Positions 48,551 to 56,707 of a stretch of DNA of 64,000 bases are shown here, piece by piece. A program made the position numbers and the translations under genes. The notes beneath the pieces were generated by a model. The model worked only from the letters and a program-made list of their open reading frames with translations, was not told the DNA's origin and searched no databases. Positions within the stretch are counted from its first letter, which is position 1. Each line of letters starts with the position of its first letter. The DNA is from Betaproteobacteria bacterium (lineage in GTDB: Bacteria; Pseudomonadota; Gammaproteobacteria; Burkholderiales; SG8-39): NCBI GenBank assembly GCA_016195915.1, contig JACPYS010000031.1, positions 37,502 through 101,501 on the forward strand, read 5' to 3'.

Positions 48551-50001
48551 TCCGTGATCGCTTCCTGGATCCGCTGCTCGCTCAGGCCGGCGCCGCGATC
48601 GATTCGCGTGGTGATGCCGCTGCGGCGCATCGCGAGCACGCCGTCGGCGAGTGACACGATTTCGTGCGTGTCCGAGGACGCGAATACCACGCCATTGCCT
48701 TTCCCGGCGAATTCGCGCACCAGCCGGTGAATGTGCGCTTTGGCGGCGATATCGATGCCCTGCGTCGGCTCATCGAGCAGCAGAATCACTACCTTCGATG
48801 CCAGCCACTTCGCCAGGATCACTTTCTGCTGGTTGCCGCCGGACAGCGAGCGCACAATTGCGTCTGGGTCCGCGGGCCGGATATCGAGCCGGGCGATCAG
48901 TTCGCGCACCACCGTGTCGATCGCGGCGTGATCGAGCCGCCAGAGCTTGCCGAAGCGCTTCAGATTGGGAAGTACGATGTTCTCGCGCACCGAGTGCGAC
49001 AGCACCAGCCCGAGCGCGCGCTCGTTGGGCACCATGGCGAGGCCGGCGCCGATCGCATGCGACGGATGCCTTGCCGAGACGGCCAGGTCACCTACCGAAA
49101 GGCTGGCGCCGCCGTCAGCCCCGAACACGCGCCTGAGCAGCCGGGAAGTGCCGCTTCCCAGCAGCCCGGCGAGTCCGATGATCTCTCCGCGGCGGACGCG
49201 CAGCTCGCCGTACTCGGCGCACGCAAGCAACGCCTCGCCCGGCTCGCTGCCGGTGCCAGCGTGTTGCATGTCGATTTCGCGCCCGGTCATATGGCGCGCG
49301 AGGTCGGCCGGCCCAAACGCTCCGCGCGCGAACTCGGCGACCACGCGCGCGTCGCGCATTACGGTGCAGCGGTCGGCAATCGCGACGATCTCGTCGAGCC
49401 GGTGCGACACGTACAGGATGGCCACGCCCTGGTTCTTGAGCCTGGCGATGGTCTCAAACAGGGCATGCACCTCGCGCCGTTCGAGCGCCGCGGTCGGCTC
49501 GTCGAGGATCAGCACCTGCGCATTGCGCGTCAGCGCGCGCGCGATCATGACCGACTGCCGCTCCGCGAACGACAGCGTGCCGACCGGGCGGTCGAGGTCG
49601 ATGTCCAGATCCAGCCGCGACAGCGCCTCACGCGCCGCCTCGCGCATGCGATGACGATCGACGGAACCGAACAATCCCTTCACCGGCAGGTGCCCGAGCA
49701 TCACGTTCTCGGCGACCGAGAGCGCGGGCACCACGCGCAGTTCCTGCGGGATCTCCGCAATGCCCGCCGCGAAGGCATCGGCGGGCGAGCGCAGCGGCAG
49801 TTCGCGTCCCGCCAGCAGCACCCGGCCGGAGTCCGGCAGGTAGATACCGCCGAAGATCTTGGTGAGCGTGGACTTGCCGGCTCCGTTTTCGCCGACCAGG
49901 GCATGCACCTCGCCCGGAAGCAGGGTGAAGGAGACTCGATCGAGCGCGACGGTCGCGAAAAAGCGCTTGCAGATGCCTTCAGCCTCGAGAATGGTGTTCA
50001 T
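48547..50001 (-). CDS. Ribose-type ABC transporter ATP-binding protein
   Basis: A 484-residue tandem ATPase of the RbsA type. Domain 1 has Walker A GENGAGKST (37-45) and VLILDEPTAALE. Domain 2 has a degenerate Walker A (GLLGSGTSRLL, no Lys), the signature LSGGNQQKVILAKWL and VILLLDEPTQGID. This asymmetry is usual for RbsA/MglA. ATG 49999-50001 is the first gene of the minus-strand operon (ATPase, permease, GST, binding protein, gentisate dioxygenase, CoxL). Confidence 0.88.
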   Translation of the reverse strand: MNTILEAEGICKRFFATVALDRVSFTLLPGEVHALVGENGAGKSTLTKIFGGIYLPDSGRVLLAGRELPLRSPADAFAAGIAEIPQELRVVPALSVAENVMLGHLPVKGLFGSVDRHRMREAAREALSRLDLDIDLDRPVGTLSFAERQSVMIARALTRNAQVLILDEPTAALERREVHALFETIARLKNQGVAILYVSHRLDEIVAIADRCTVMRDARVVAEFARGAFGPADLARHMTGREIDMQHAGTGSEPGEALLACAEYGELRVRRGEIIGLAGLLGSGTSRLLRRVFGADGGASLSVGDLAVSARHPSHAIGAGLAMVPNERALGLVLSHSVRENIVLPNLKRFGKLWRLDHAAIDTVVRELIARLDIRPADPDAIVRSLSGGNQQKVILAKWLASKVVILLLDEPTQGIDIAAKAHIHRLVREFAGKGNGVVFASSDTHEIVSLADGVLAMRRSGITTRIDRGAGLSEQRIQEAITE

Positions 50002-50114
50002 GTCGGGTCTGTCGCTCGGGGGAATTCTAGCCTCGAGCGCGATGCACCGGCGCGGCGAAGCCCAGTTCGCCGCCGCTGCTCAATCGGCGCACCAGGTCGG
50101 ATGCGAGAAATCGC

Positions 50115-50160
50115 TTGACAGGTCGCTCGAAATCCTTAAAATGTGGTTTACAGGTGAACC
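50115..50160 (+). promoter_or_regulatory. Sigma70 promoter and operator of the Rieske operon
   Basis: TTGACA (50115-50120), 16-base spacer, TAAAAT (50137-50142): 11 of 12 consensus bases. Right after it is an imperfect inverted repeat GGTTTA (50145-50150) and TGAACC (50155-50160), over the expected start site, and a further GGTTTA lies at 50163. It is placed to drive the ferredoxin and following genes. The IclR protein of the operon is the obvious candidate for this operator. Confidence 0.65.
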
Positions 50161-50234
50161 GATGGTTTATTAGTAAGACGAAATGAGTAATACTAATTCT
50201 GAGAGACCGAGCTTCGCAGTGCAGGAGAGGCCAC

Positions 50235-50549
50235 ATGGGAAATGAATGGCACGACGTCGCAGCGCCAGACCAGGTGAGTGATGACGCCCCGATCACGGTG
50301 AAAGTGGGTGAGCACGATATCGGCATCTACGCGCTCAACGGTCGCTACTACGCCCTCGATGACGTGTGCCCCCATGCCTACGCGCTGCTGTCGCAGGGTT
50401 TCATCGATGGCGAAGAGATCGAATGCCCGCTGCACGGCGCAAAATTCCACATACCGAGCGGCAAGTGCACCAAGGAGCCCGCTGACCGTGACCTCGCCTG
50501 TTACGCGGTGAAGCTGGAAGGCGGGCGTCTGTTGCTGCAGGTCGATTGA
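50235..50549 (+). CDS. Rieske [2Fe-2S] ferredoxin of an oxygenase
   Basis: A 104-residue Rieske ferredoxin. Cluster ligands Cys45 and His47 (VCPHAY) and Cys64 and His67 (ECPLHGAKF). Bacterial ring-hydroxylating oxygenases use such proteins to carry electrons from a reductase to the terminal oxygenase. ATG 50235 follows GGAG. It is first in the operon whose terminal oxygenase (56708) and reductase (62652) are many genes away. Length and spacing of ligands are normal. Confidence 0.9.
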   Translation: MGNEWHDVAAPDQVSDDAPITVKVGEHDIGIYALNGRYYALDDVCPHAYALLSQGFIDGEEIECPLHGAKFHIPSGKCTKEPADRDLACYAVKLEGGRLLLQVD

Positions 50550-50566
50550 ATCCCCGGGAGCGTACC

Positions 50567-51367
50567 GTGCCGAATGTCCGTATCGAGTTCCGCAACGTCA
50601 GCAAACGGTTTCCTGCGCGCAGCCGCGATGGCGAGCCGGTGACGGCGGTGCTAAACGTTTCGGTGTCGATTCTCGACGGCGAGGTGGTTTCCCTCATCGG
50701 CCCGAGCGGCTGCGGCAAGTCGACGCTGCTCAACATGGGCTCAGGCCTGTATCTCCCGTCCGAAGGTGAGGTGCTGGTCGACGGCAGGCGTGTCGCGGGA
50801 CCCAATCCGCAAGTCGCCTTCATGCTGCAGAAAGACCTGCTGCTGCCATGGCGCACGATCCTGCAGAACGCCGAGTTCGGGCTCGAGGTCCGCGGCGTTG
50901 CGGCGATCGAACGGCGCGAGCGCGCGCACGCGCTGCTCAAGAAGTGCCGTTTGTCGGGGTTCGAGAGCCACTATCCGCATCAGCTCTCGGGCGGCATGCG
51001 CCAGCGCGCTGCGCTCGCACGCACGCTTGCGGTGGACCCGCTCGTGCTGCTCATGGACGAACCGTTCTCCGCCCTCGATGCGCAGACCAAGATGGTGCTG
51101 CAGCAGGACCTCGCCCGCACGATCGCGGCGGAAAGGAAGACTGCGCTGCTCATCACGCACGATCTGGTCGAATCGATCGCACTCGCGGACCGCGTGCTGG
51201 TGATGAGCCAGCGTCCCGGCAAGATCATCGAGGAGATTCGCCTGGACGACCTGCCCGACCGCGACAATCCGATGCTCCGGCGCGGCAGGCCGCGCGTGCA
51301 GGAGTACGCCGCGCGGCTGGTGGAGCTGCTGCATGTGCGCGAAAAGACCGAAGCCGAATCCATCTAG
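50567..51367 (+). CDS. NitT/TauT-type ABC transporter ATP-binding protein
   Basis: A 266-residue ATPase. Walker A GPSGCGKST (45-53), Q-loop QKDLLLPWRT, signature SGGMRQRAALARTLA and Walker B VLLMDEPFSALD are complete. It belongs to the nitrate/sulfonate/taurine (SsuB/TauB) group. GTG 50567 is chosen because GGGAG precedes it by about 8 bases; a TTG at 50546 would start in the end of the ferredoxin gene. It forms an importer with the next two genes. Confidence 0.9.
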   Translation: MPNVRIEFRNVSKRFPARSRDGEPVTAVLNVSVSILDGEVVSLIGPSGCGKSTLLNMGSGLYLPSEGEVLVDGRRVAGPNPQVAFMLQKDLLLPWRTILQNAEFGLEVRGVAAIERRERAHALLKKCRLSGFESHYPHQLSGGMRQRAALARTLAVDPLVLLMDEPFSALDAQTKMVLQQDLARTIAAERKTALLITHDLVESIALADRVLVMSQRPGKIIEEIRLDDLPDRDNPMLRRGRPRVQEYAARLVELLHVREKTEAESI

Positions 51368-51409
51368 CTGCGATTCGCAACCCAGACCCGTTCACGAGGA
51401 GGACCAACG

Positions 51410-52393
51410 ATGTCGACCAAACGAACATTCCTGAAGACCGGTATTGCATTCGCCATCTGCGCACTTGCGCTGGCGCAGCCGGCGCGCGCACAGACCGAGG
51501 AGGTCATCTATCTGCTGCCGGCGCCCGCGTTCCTGCCCGCGTTCGGGCCGTGGATGCTGGCGCAGTCGCGTGGCTACTACGCCAAGGAGGGATTGAAGAT
51601 CAATTTCATCACCGGCAAGGGCGGCGTCGATGTCGCCAAGCAGGTCGGCGCCGGCAACGCGCCGATCGGCGGCGCGATCGGCGACACGCCGATCATCGCA
51701 CGCGCGCAGGGCGCGCCGGTCAAAGCCGTCGCGGTGCTCGGCGGCAGGTCCCTGATGCAGCTCGTGGTGCACGACGGCAAGGGCATCAACGGCCCGAAGG
51801 ATCTCAAGGGCAGAACCATCACCACCATGGCCTACCAGGACACGACCTTCTTTGCGTTGCAGGGGATGCTCGCGAGCGCCGGGTTGAGCAAGAACGACGT
51901 GAACGCGCAGGCCGCGGGCCCTGCGGGGGTGTGGCAGCTTTTCGCCGCTGGAAAGGCCGATGCCATGGCGGCGGTTCCCGACTGGATCCCGCAGGCGAGG
52001 GAAGGCGGCGCGAAGCTCAAGGTCTATTCCTCGGACGACTATTTCAAGAGCATGGCGCAGGCGATCCTCGCCTCCGACGAGATGATCCAGAAACGGCCCG
52101 AACTGATTCGCAAGCTCGTGCGCGCCACGCTCAAAGGCATGGAAGACATCATGAAGGATCCCAAAGGCGCCGCGCGCGACTACGTGAACGCGGTCCCTCA
52201 GCACAAGGGCAAGGAGGCTTACATCGAAGAGGTCTTCGGGCTCTACAACACCTACGTCTATCCGGGCCAGAAGGTGCTCGGCGCCATGGACGAAGAGCGC
52301 CTCGCGGCCGTGCAGAAGTTCTATCTCAAGGAAGGGATCGTGCCAAAGGAAACCCCGGTCAAGGATCTCTATACCAACCAGTTCGTCCAGTAG
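51410..52393 (+). CDS. NitT/TauT-type ABC substrate-binding protein
   Basis: A 327-residue periplasmic binding protein of the SsuA/TauA type. Signal peptide 1-27 (GIAFAICALALAQPARAQ). Blocks: FGPWMLAQSRGYYAKEGLKI, GDTPIIARAQGAPVKAV, GKADAMAAVPDW. GGAGG precedes ATG 51410. Members bind sulfonates, thiamine precursors, phthalate and other aromatic acids; here an aromatic substrate of the oxygenase is likely. Confidence 0.88.
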   Translation: MSTKRTFLKTGIAFAICALALAQPARAQTEEVIYLLPAPAFLPAFGPWMLAQSRGYYAKEGLKINFITGKGGVDVAKQVGAGNAPIGGAIGDTPIIARAQGAPVKAVAVLGGRSLMQLVVHDGKGINGPKDLKGRTITTMAYQDTTFFALQGMLASAGLSKNDVNAQAAGPAGVWQLFAAGKADAMAAVPDWIPQAREGGAKLKVYSSDDYFKSMAQAILASDEMIQKRPELIRKLVRATLKGMEDIMKDPKGAARDYVNAVPQHKGKEAYIEEVFGLYNTYVYPGQKVLGAMDEERLAAVQKFYLKEGIVPKETPVKDLYTNQFVQ

Positions 52394-52450
52394 AAACAAC
52401 GCGTCGCGGCACTCAGGGCGCGATCGAGCAGCGACAGGGAGGATACGCCG

Positions 52451-53329
52451 ATGGAACAACCAGTGGAAACCGGACAATCGCCGCGGCCGGACGCGAGGGC
52501 CGAGCCGCAGTCCGTAGCCGTGATCGCGGCGACCGTCGCGACACCCGACGAGTCCGGTTTCACGCCGGGCACAATCGCGGCGAGCGTCGCGGTGCTGGTT
52601 GTATTTCTCGCAGCCTGGGAACTGCTGCCGCGCGCGGTGGGAGTTCCCGAATTCATCCTGCCGCCGCCCTCCAAGGTGTGGTCGGAATTCCTGCGCGTAC
52701 TCGCCAATGAGCGCCTGCTGTGGCACGCGGGCATCACCACGCTCGAGATTATCGCCGGCTTCGTGCTCGGCTGCCTTCTTGGCGTGGTCATCGGTTTCGT
52801 GCTTGGCCTCTCGCCCAAGGCGGAACTCGTGCTCTCGCCTTACATCCTCGCCTTGCAGATTGCGCCCAAGGTCGCGTTCGCACCGCTGTTCGTCATGTGG
52901 CTCGGGTATACGGTCTACCCCAAGATCCTGGTCGCGATCCTGATCGTGTTCTTCCCGGTGATGGTCAACGTGCTCACGGCGGTGCGCACGGTCGATCCGG
53001 ACATGGTGAGCCTTGCGCGTTCGTTTTCGGCTACGCGGCTGCAGATTTTCCGGCTGATCGAGTATCCGGCGTCGCTGCCGCCGTTGTTCGCCGGCCTGCG
53101 CATCGCGGCGACGCTGGCGGTGATCGGCGTCGTGGTGGGAGAACTCGTAGGCGGCAACCTGGGTCTGGGATACCTCCTCACCTACGGCGAGGGCCAGGGC
53201 AACACGGCGATGGTGTTCGTCACCATCATCGTACTTACCCTGATCGGCATCGTCGCGTACGCCGCGGTGGCGCTGCTTGAGCGCCGGGTGCTGCATTACA
53301 TCCCCAAAGTGCAACACGTCGCCGTCTGA
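52451..53329 (+). CDS. NitT/TauT-type ABC transporter permease
   Basis: A 292-residue permease with about six membrane segments after a polar N-terminus of about 40 residues. The cytoplasmic EAA-type loop (SLARSFSATRLQIFRLIEYP, then ASLPPLFAGLRIAA) is conserved. GGGAGG lies upstream of ATG 52451. The stop TGA overlaps the SDR start as TGATG. Transport is inward. Confidence 0.9.
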   Translation: MEQPVETGQSPRPDARAEPQSVAVIAATVATPDESGFTPGTIAASVAVLVVFLAAWELLPRAVGVPEFILPPPSKVWSEFLRVLANERLLWHAGITTLEIIAGFVLGCLLGVVIGFVLGLSPKAELVLSPYILALQIAPKVAFAPLFVMWLGYTVYPKILVAILIVFFPVMVNVLTAVRTVDPDMVSLARSFSATRLQIFRLIEYPASLPPLFAGLRIAATLAVIGVVVGELVGGNLGLGYLLTYGEGQGNTAMVFVTIIVLTLIGIVAYAAVALLERRVLHYIPKVQHVAV

Positions 53330-54069
53330 TGACCGATTTGCTTCGCGACCGGCGCGTTCTCATTACCGGCGGCGCACGCGGCCTGGGTCGCGCGTTCGCG
53401 CAGGCCGCGCTTGCGGCCGGCGCGAGGGTCGCGGTCGCCGACATCCTCGAGGAGGCCGGCCGCGCGAGCGCGAAGGAACTCGGGGCACAGTTCCTGCCCG
53501 TCGACCTCGCATCGCCGGCGTCGATCGAGGCCTGCGTTGCCGGCGCCGCGGCCGCGCTCGGCGGGCTCGATGCTCTCGTGAACAACGGCGCCATCACCAA
53601 TTCCGGCGGCAAGACGCTCGAGGAACTCGATGTCGAGACCTGGGACCGCGTGATGGCGGTGAACGTGCGGGGCACCTGGCTCGCGACGCGCGCCGCGCTC
53701 GTGCACCTGCGCGCGTCCGGAAGGGGGCGCGTGATTAATGTGGCTTCGGATACCGCGCTCTGGGGCGCACCCCGGCTGATGGCCTACGTGGCGAGCAAGG
53801 GCGCGGTGATCGCGATGACGAGGTCGATGGCGCGCGAACTCGGCGCCGAGCGCATCACGGTCAACGCGGTCGCGCCCGGGCTCACCCTGGTCGAAGCGAC
53901 CGAATACGTCCCGGCCGAGCGCCATCGGCTCTACCGGGAAGGGCGGGCGATCGGCCGGGCGCAGATGCCCGAGGACGTTTGTGGCGCGGTGATCTACCTG
54001 CTGTCGGATGCGGCCGGGTTCGTGACCGGACAACTGCTCGCCGTCAACGGCGGGTTCGTGATGCATTGA
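53329..54069 (+). CDS. Short-chain dehydrogenase/reductase
   Basis: A 246-residue classical SDR. Cofactor motif ITGGARGLGRAFAQ, the NNG block LVNNGAIT, catalytic Ser (NVASD) and YVASK with Tyr and Lys, and a C-terminal SDAAGFVTGQLLAVNGG. It oxidises or reduces an alcohol or ketone with NAD(P). For ring-hydroxylating systems, SDRs of this kind oxidise cis-dihydrodiols to catechols; that role is possible here. It starts at ATG 53329 in a TGATG overlap. Confidence 0.87.
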   Translation: MTDLLRDRRVLITGGARGLGRAFAQAALAAGARVAVADILEEAGRASAKELGAQFLPVDLASPASIEACVAGAAAALGGLDALVNNGAITNSGGKTLEELDVETWDRVMAVNVRGTWLATRAALVHLRASGRGRVINVASDTALWGAPRLMAYVASKGAVIAMTRSMARELGAERITVNAVAPGLTLVEATEYVPAERHRLYREGRAIGRAQMPEDVCGAVIYLLSDAAGFVTGQLLAVNGGFVMH

Positions 54070-54104
54070 ATCGATTCGGAACGCTTACGAAAAGGAGGCG
54101 CAGC

Positions 54105-54644
54105 ATGGCTGACACGGCCGTCAAGGAAGCAGCAACCCATCACTCGTCGGATCGCCCGGCGGGCGCGAGTTTCTCGCAATGGATGGAATCGCGCGTGGCG
54201 CGGCTCTCCAGCCGCAAGTACGACTGGAACGCGCTTAAATTCCAGGCCGATTACGACCCGAAGTACCGCCGTGCGCAGATGCGCTATGTCGGCACCGGCG
54301 GAACCGGCGTCAAGTCCGACGCCAACGTGATCCCCGCGGAACACTTTACGTTCTCCACCATGATCATTCCCGCCGGCGGCGAAGGCCCGATGCACATCCA
54401 CACCGACGTCGAGGAAATCTTCTTCGTCATGCGCGGCAAGGTGAAGGTGATGTGCGAAAAGGACGGCGAGAAATGGGAGTCGGTCGTCACCGATCGCGAC
54501 CTCATCTCGATCCCGCCGGGCGTGTATCGCGGCGAGATCAACATCGGCGAAGAAGATGCGCTGATGTGCGTGATGCTCGGCGCGCCGTCTCCGATCACGC
54601 CCACCTATCCGCCGGATCACCCGCTCGCGAAGATCAAGCGTTGA
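54105..54644 (+). CDS. Cupin-domain protein
   Basis: A 179-residue single cupin. Metal-binding blocks: PMHIHTDVEEIFFVMRGKVKV with the first His pair and Glu, and IPPGVYRGEIN, in which the usual third His is not clear. It could be a sugar isomerase-like, dioxygenase-like or binding protein. A very good AAAGGAGG is before ATG 54105. It is in the middle of the operon, two bases from the hydrolase, so it probably works in the pathway. Confidence 0.78.
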   Translation: MADTAVKEAATHHSSDRPAGASFSQWMESRVARLSSRKYDWNALKFQADYDPKYRRAQMRYVGTGGTGVKSDANVIPAEHFTFSTMIIPAGGEGPMHIHTDVEEIFFVMRGKVKVMCEKDGEKWESVVTDRDLISIPPGVYRGEINIGEEDALMCVMLGAPSPITPTYPPDHPLAKIKR

Positions 54645-54646
54645 AC

Positions 54647-55495
54647 ATGCCAGGCCTTGCCGAAGCGCTCGTCGCGGTCCATCCGCTCAGGAAGCGCAAC
54701 ACCGCTCGAGGGATCGTCTCCTGGCGCGAGGCCGGGGCGGGGCCAGCGCTCGTCCTGTTGCACGGCATCGGCAATCAGTCCGCAGCATGGGTGCTGCAGC
54801 TCGAGGCGTTCGCGCCGCAATTCCGCGTCATCGCCTGGGACGCGCCCGGCTACGGCGAGTCCGCCGCGCTGCAAGCGCAATTGCCAGCAGCCGCCGACTA
54901 TGCGGGCTCGCTCGCGGCGCTCCTTGACGTGCTCGAGGTGAGTCGCGCGGTGCTGGTGGGAAGCTCGCTCGGGGCGCTGATGGCCGGCGCATTTGCCGCG
55001 CGCTGGCCCGAACGCGTTGCCGGGCTCATGTTGCTCAACCCGGCCGCAGGCTATGGCGCCGCGGAACCCGCCGAACGCGAAGCGAAGCTCGCGGCGCGGC
55101 TTGCGCGCCTGCAGACGCTGGGACCTGCGGGCATGGCGCGCGAACTTTCGCCGGGCATGCTGTCCGCCGCAGCCTCCGCGCAGGCGCGATCGCTCGCCGC
55201 CTGGTGCACGGAGAGGATTCGTCCCGATGGGTATCGACAAGCTGCGCGCATGCTTGCCTCAGGGCGGCTCGCAGAGGATCTCGCGCGCTATGCGGGTCCG
55301 GCCCTGGTCGTGGCCGGAACAGCAGACAGCGTCACGCCTGCAGCAGGCTGCGAGCGGCTCGCGCGAGTTCTTCCGCGCGGAAGTTTCCGTCTCCTGCAAG
55401 GCGCGGCACATCTTTCCTACCTCGATGTCCCAGCGGTAGTGAATGCGATGCTGGCCGAGTTCGCCGCCCGCTGCTCCGAGGAAGCCGCGGCATGA
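54647..55495 (+). CDS. Alpha/beta hydrolase
   Basis: A 282-residue alpha/beta hydrolase with intact triad: nucleophile Ser in VGSSLGALMAG, acid Asp in VVAGTADSVTP, His in QGAAHLSYLD, and oxyanion LLHGIGNQS. Such enzymes hydrolyse ring-cleavage products (vinylogous diketones) or esters in aromatic catabolism. ATG 54647 is two bases after the cupin stop, and its own stop overlaps the IclR start (ATGA). A meta-cleavage hydrolase role would fit the VOC dioxygenase downstream. Confidence 0.85.
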   Translation: MPGLAEALVAVHPLRKRNTARGIVSWREAGAGPALVLLHGIGNQSAAWVLQLEAFAPQFRVIAWDAPGYGESAALQAQLPAAADYAGSLAALLDVLEVSRAVLVGSSLGALMAGAFAARWPERVAGLMLLNPAAGYGAAEPAEREAKLAARLARLQTLGPAGMARELSPGMLSAAASAQARSLAAWCTERIRPDGYRQAARMLASGRLAEDLARYAGPALVVAGTADSVTPAAGCERLARVLPRGSFRLLQGAAHLSYLDVPAVVNAMLAEFAARCSEEAAA

Positions 55496-56310
55496 ATGGC
55501 CCGGCGCCCAGGTACAACGTCCCGGGGCTCGAGCGGGGATTGCGTATGCTCCAGCTCTTCGACCGCGGGCACCGGCTGCTCACCCCGGCCGAGATGGCGC
55601 GCGCGCTCGCGATCCCGCGATCGACCGCGTTCCGCCTCGCGCAGACGCTCGAGTTCCTCGGCTTTCTCCAGCGCGAGGGCGAGCGCTACGGGATCGGTAC
55701 GGCGGTGCTCCGGCTCGGCTTCGAGTACATCGCTTCCCTCGAAGTGGCCGATCTCGCCCGCCCGGTGATCGAGCGGCTGCGTGACCAGACCGGATTGTCC
55801 TCGCAACTCGTGATCCGCGACGGACGCGAAGTGGTCGTGGTGCTCAAGGCATCGCCTGCGTCCTCGTTCGCCACGAATGTCACCGTCGGAACACGCTTTC
55901 CGGCCCACGCGACGATCCTGGGGCGGGTGCTGCTGATGGATGCAGACGATGCAGTGCTCGGTGCGCTGTATCCCGAATCGGCGCTGCCCGCCGTCTCGGC
56001 GAGCTCCCCGCGAACGCTCGCGGAGCTTAAACGCCTGTTGCACGCCGATCGCGCGCGCGGCCACGCCATCAGCGAATCCTTTTTCGAGCATGGAATCTCG
56101 GCGGTGGCAGCGCCGGTGCGAAACGAAAGCGGTGCCATCGCCGCGGCGATCAGCGTCACGACCCAGCGCCCGACGCTCGAGCCCGCCGAGTTGCGCGAGC
56201 GTCTGGTCAGGCAGGTGGCCGCGGCAGCGGTCGAACTGTCGCACCAGCTCAACCATCGGCCGGCCGCGCAGACTGTAGTGCAACCCCGGTTATCGAGCCG
56301 GTTGAACTGA
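55492..56310 (+). CDS. IclR-family transcriptional regulator
   Basis: A 272-residue IclR regulator. N-terminal winged HTH (about 10-75: GLERGLRMLQLFDRGH, then LTPAEMARALAIPRSTAFRLAQTL) and C-terminal effector domain (about 85-255, RFPAHATILGRVLL, GISAVAAPVRNESGAIAAAI). It is inside the operon, coupled by ATGA to the hydrolase, so it is expressed with the genes it probably controls. IclR proteins sense aromatic metabolites such as protocatechuate or homogentisate. The likely site is the operator at 50145-50160. Confidence 0.9.
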   Translation: MNGPAPRYNVPGLERGLRMLQLFDRGHRLLTPAEMARALAIPRSTAFRLAQTLEFLGFLQREGERYGIGTAVLRLGFEYIASLEVADLARPVIERLRDQTGLSSQLVIRDGREVVVVLKASPASSFATNVTVGTRFPAHATILGRVLLMDADDAVLGALYPESALPAVSASSPRTLAELKRLLHADRARGHAISESFFEHGISAVAAPVRNESGAIAAAISVTTQRPTLEPAELRERLVRQVAAAAVELSHQLNHRPAAQTVVQPRLSSRLN

Positions 56311-56323
56311 ACGAGGAGAAACC

Positions 56324-56692
56324 ATGGCTGAACGAGGCGCAATGAGAATGCATTTGCCGGCCGCCAACGCGGCGGGCGTGATTCCGGACTTCAACCCCTA
56401 CCTCGACGATTACCGCAACGCGCGCCCGAACCGGGTCGCGGGCGCCGGGCAGATCTTCGCCACGGCGGAGCGCGACCTGATCGTGTGGCAGACGCGCCCC
56501 GCGGCGCCGGGCGAGTACGAAAGAACACTGGCCGATGCGCTGGAGCAGATTTTTTCGCAGCGTCTCTACGAGCTTGCCGAGATTATCGCCGCGCTGAATA
56601 ACGAGGGCGTGCGTACGCCGGCAGGAGAAACCTGGACCGAGCGCAATTTCCAGGACTCGTTTCGCGAGCTGGGCAAGCTCGCATTCGGCTGA
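56324..56692 (+). CDS. Recombinase-like helix-turn-helix protein
   Basis: A 122-residue small protein. The C-terminal half (LAEIIAALNNEGVRTPAGET, then WTERNFQDSF) is the recombinase-like HTH fold that resembles the DNA-binding part of serine recombinases (LNxxGxxTPxGxxWT). The recombinase catalytic domain is absent. Such proteins are seen next to Rieske alpha genes; function unknown. GAGGAG precedes ATG 56324. It ends 15 bases before the Rieske alpha gene. Confidence 0.7.
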   Translation: MAERGAMRMHLPAANAAGVIPDFNPYLDDYRNARPNRVAGAGQIFATAERDLIVWQTRPAAPGEYERTLADALEQIFSQRLYELAEIIAALNNEGVRTPAGETWTERNFQDSFRELGKLAFG

Positions 56693-56707
56693 GAGCACGG
56701 AGGCATC

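Noticed and set aside
48664..50118. 484-codon open frame on the plus strand
   Set aside because: Exact shadow of the RbsA-type ATPase; composition not protein-like.
51392..53317. 641-codon open frame on the minus strand
   Set aside because: Antisense to the NitT/TauT binding protein and permease, His/Arg/Gln-rich, no ribosome binding site.
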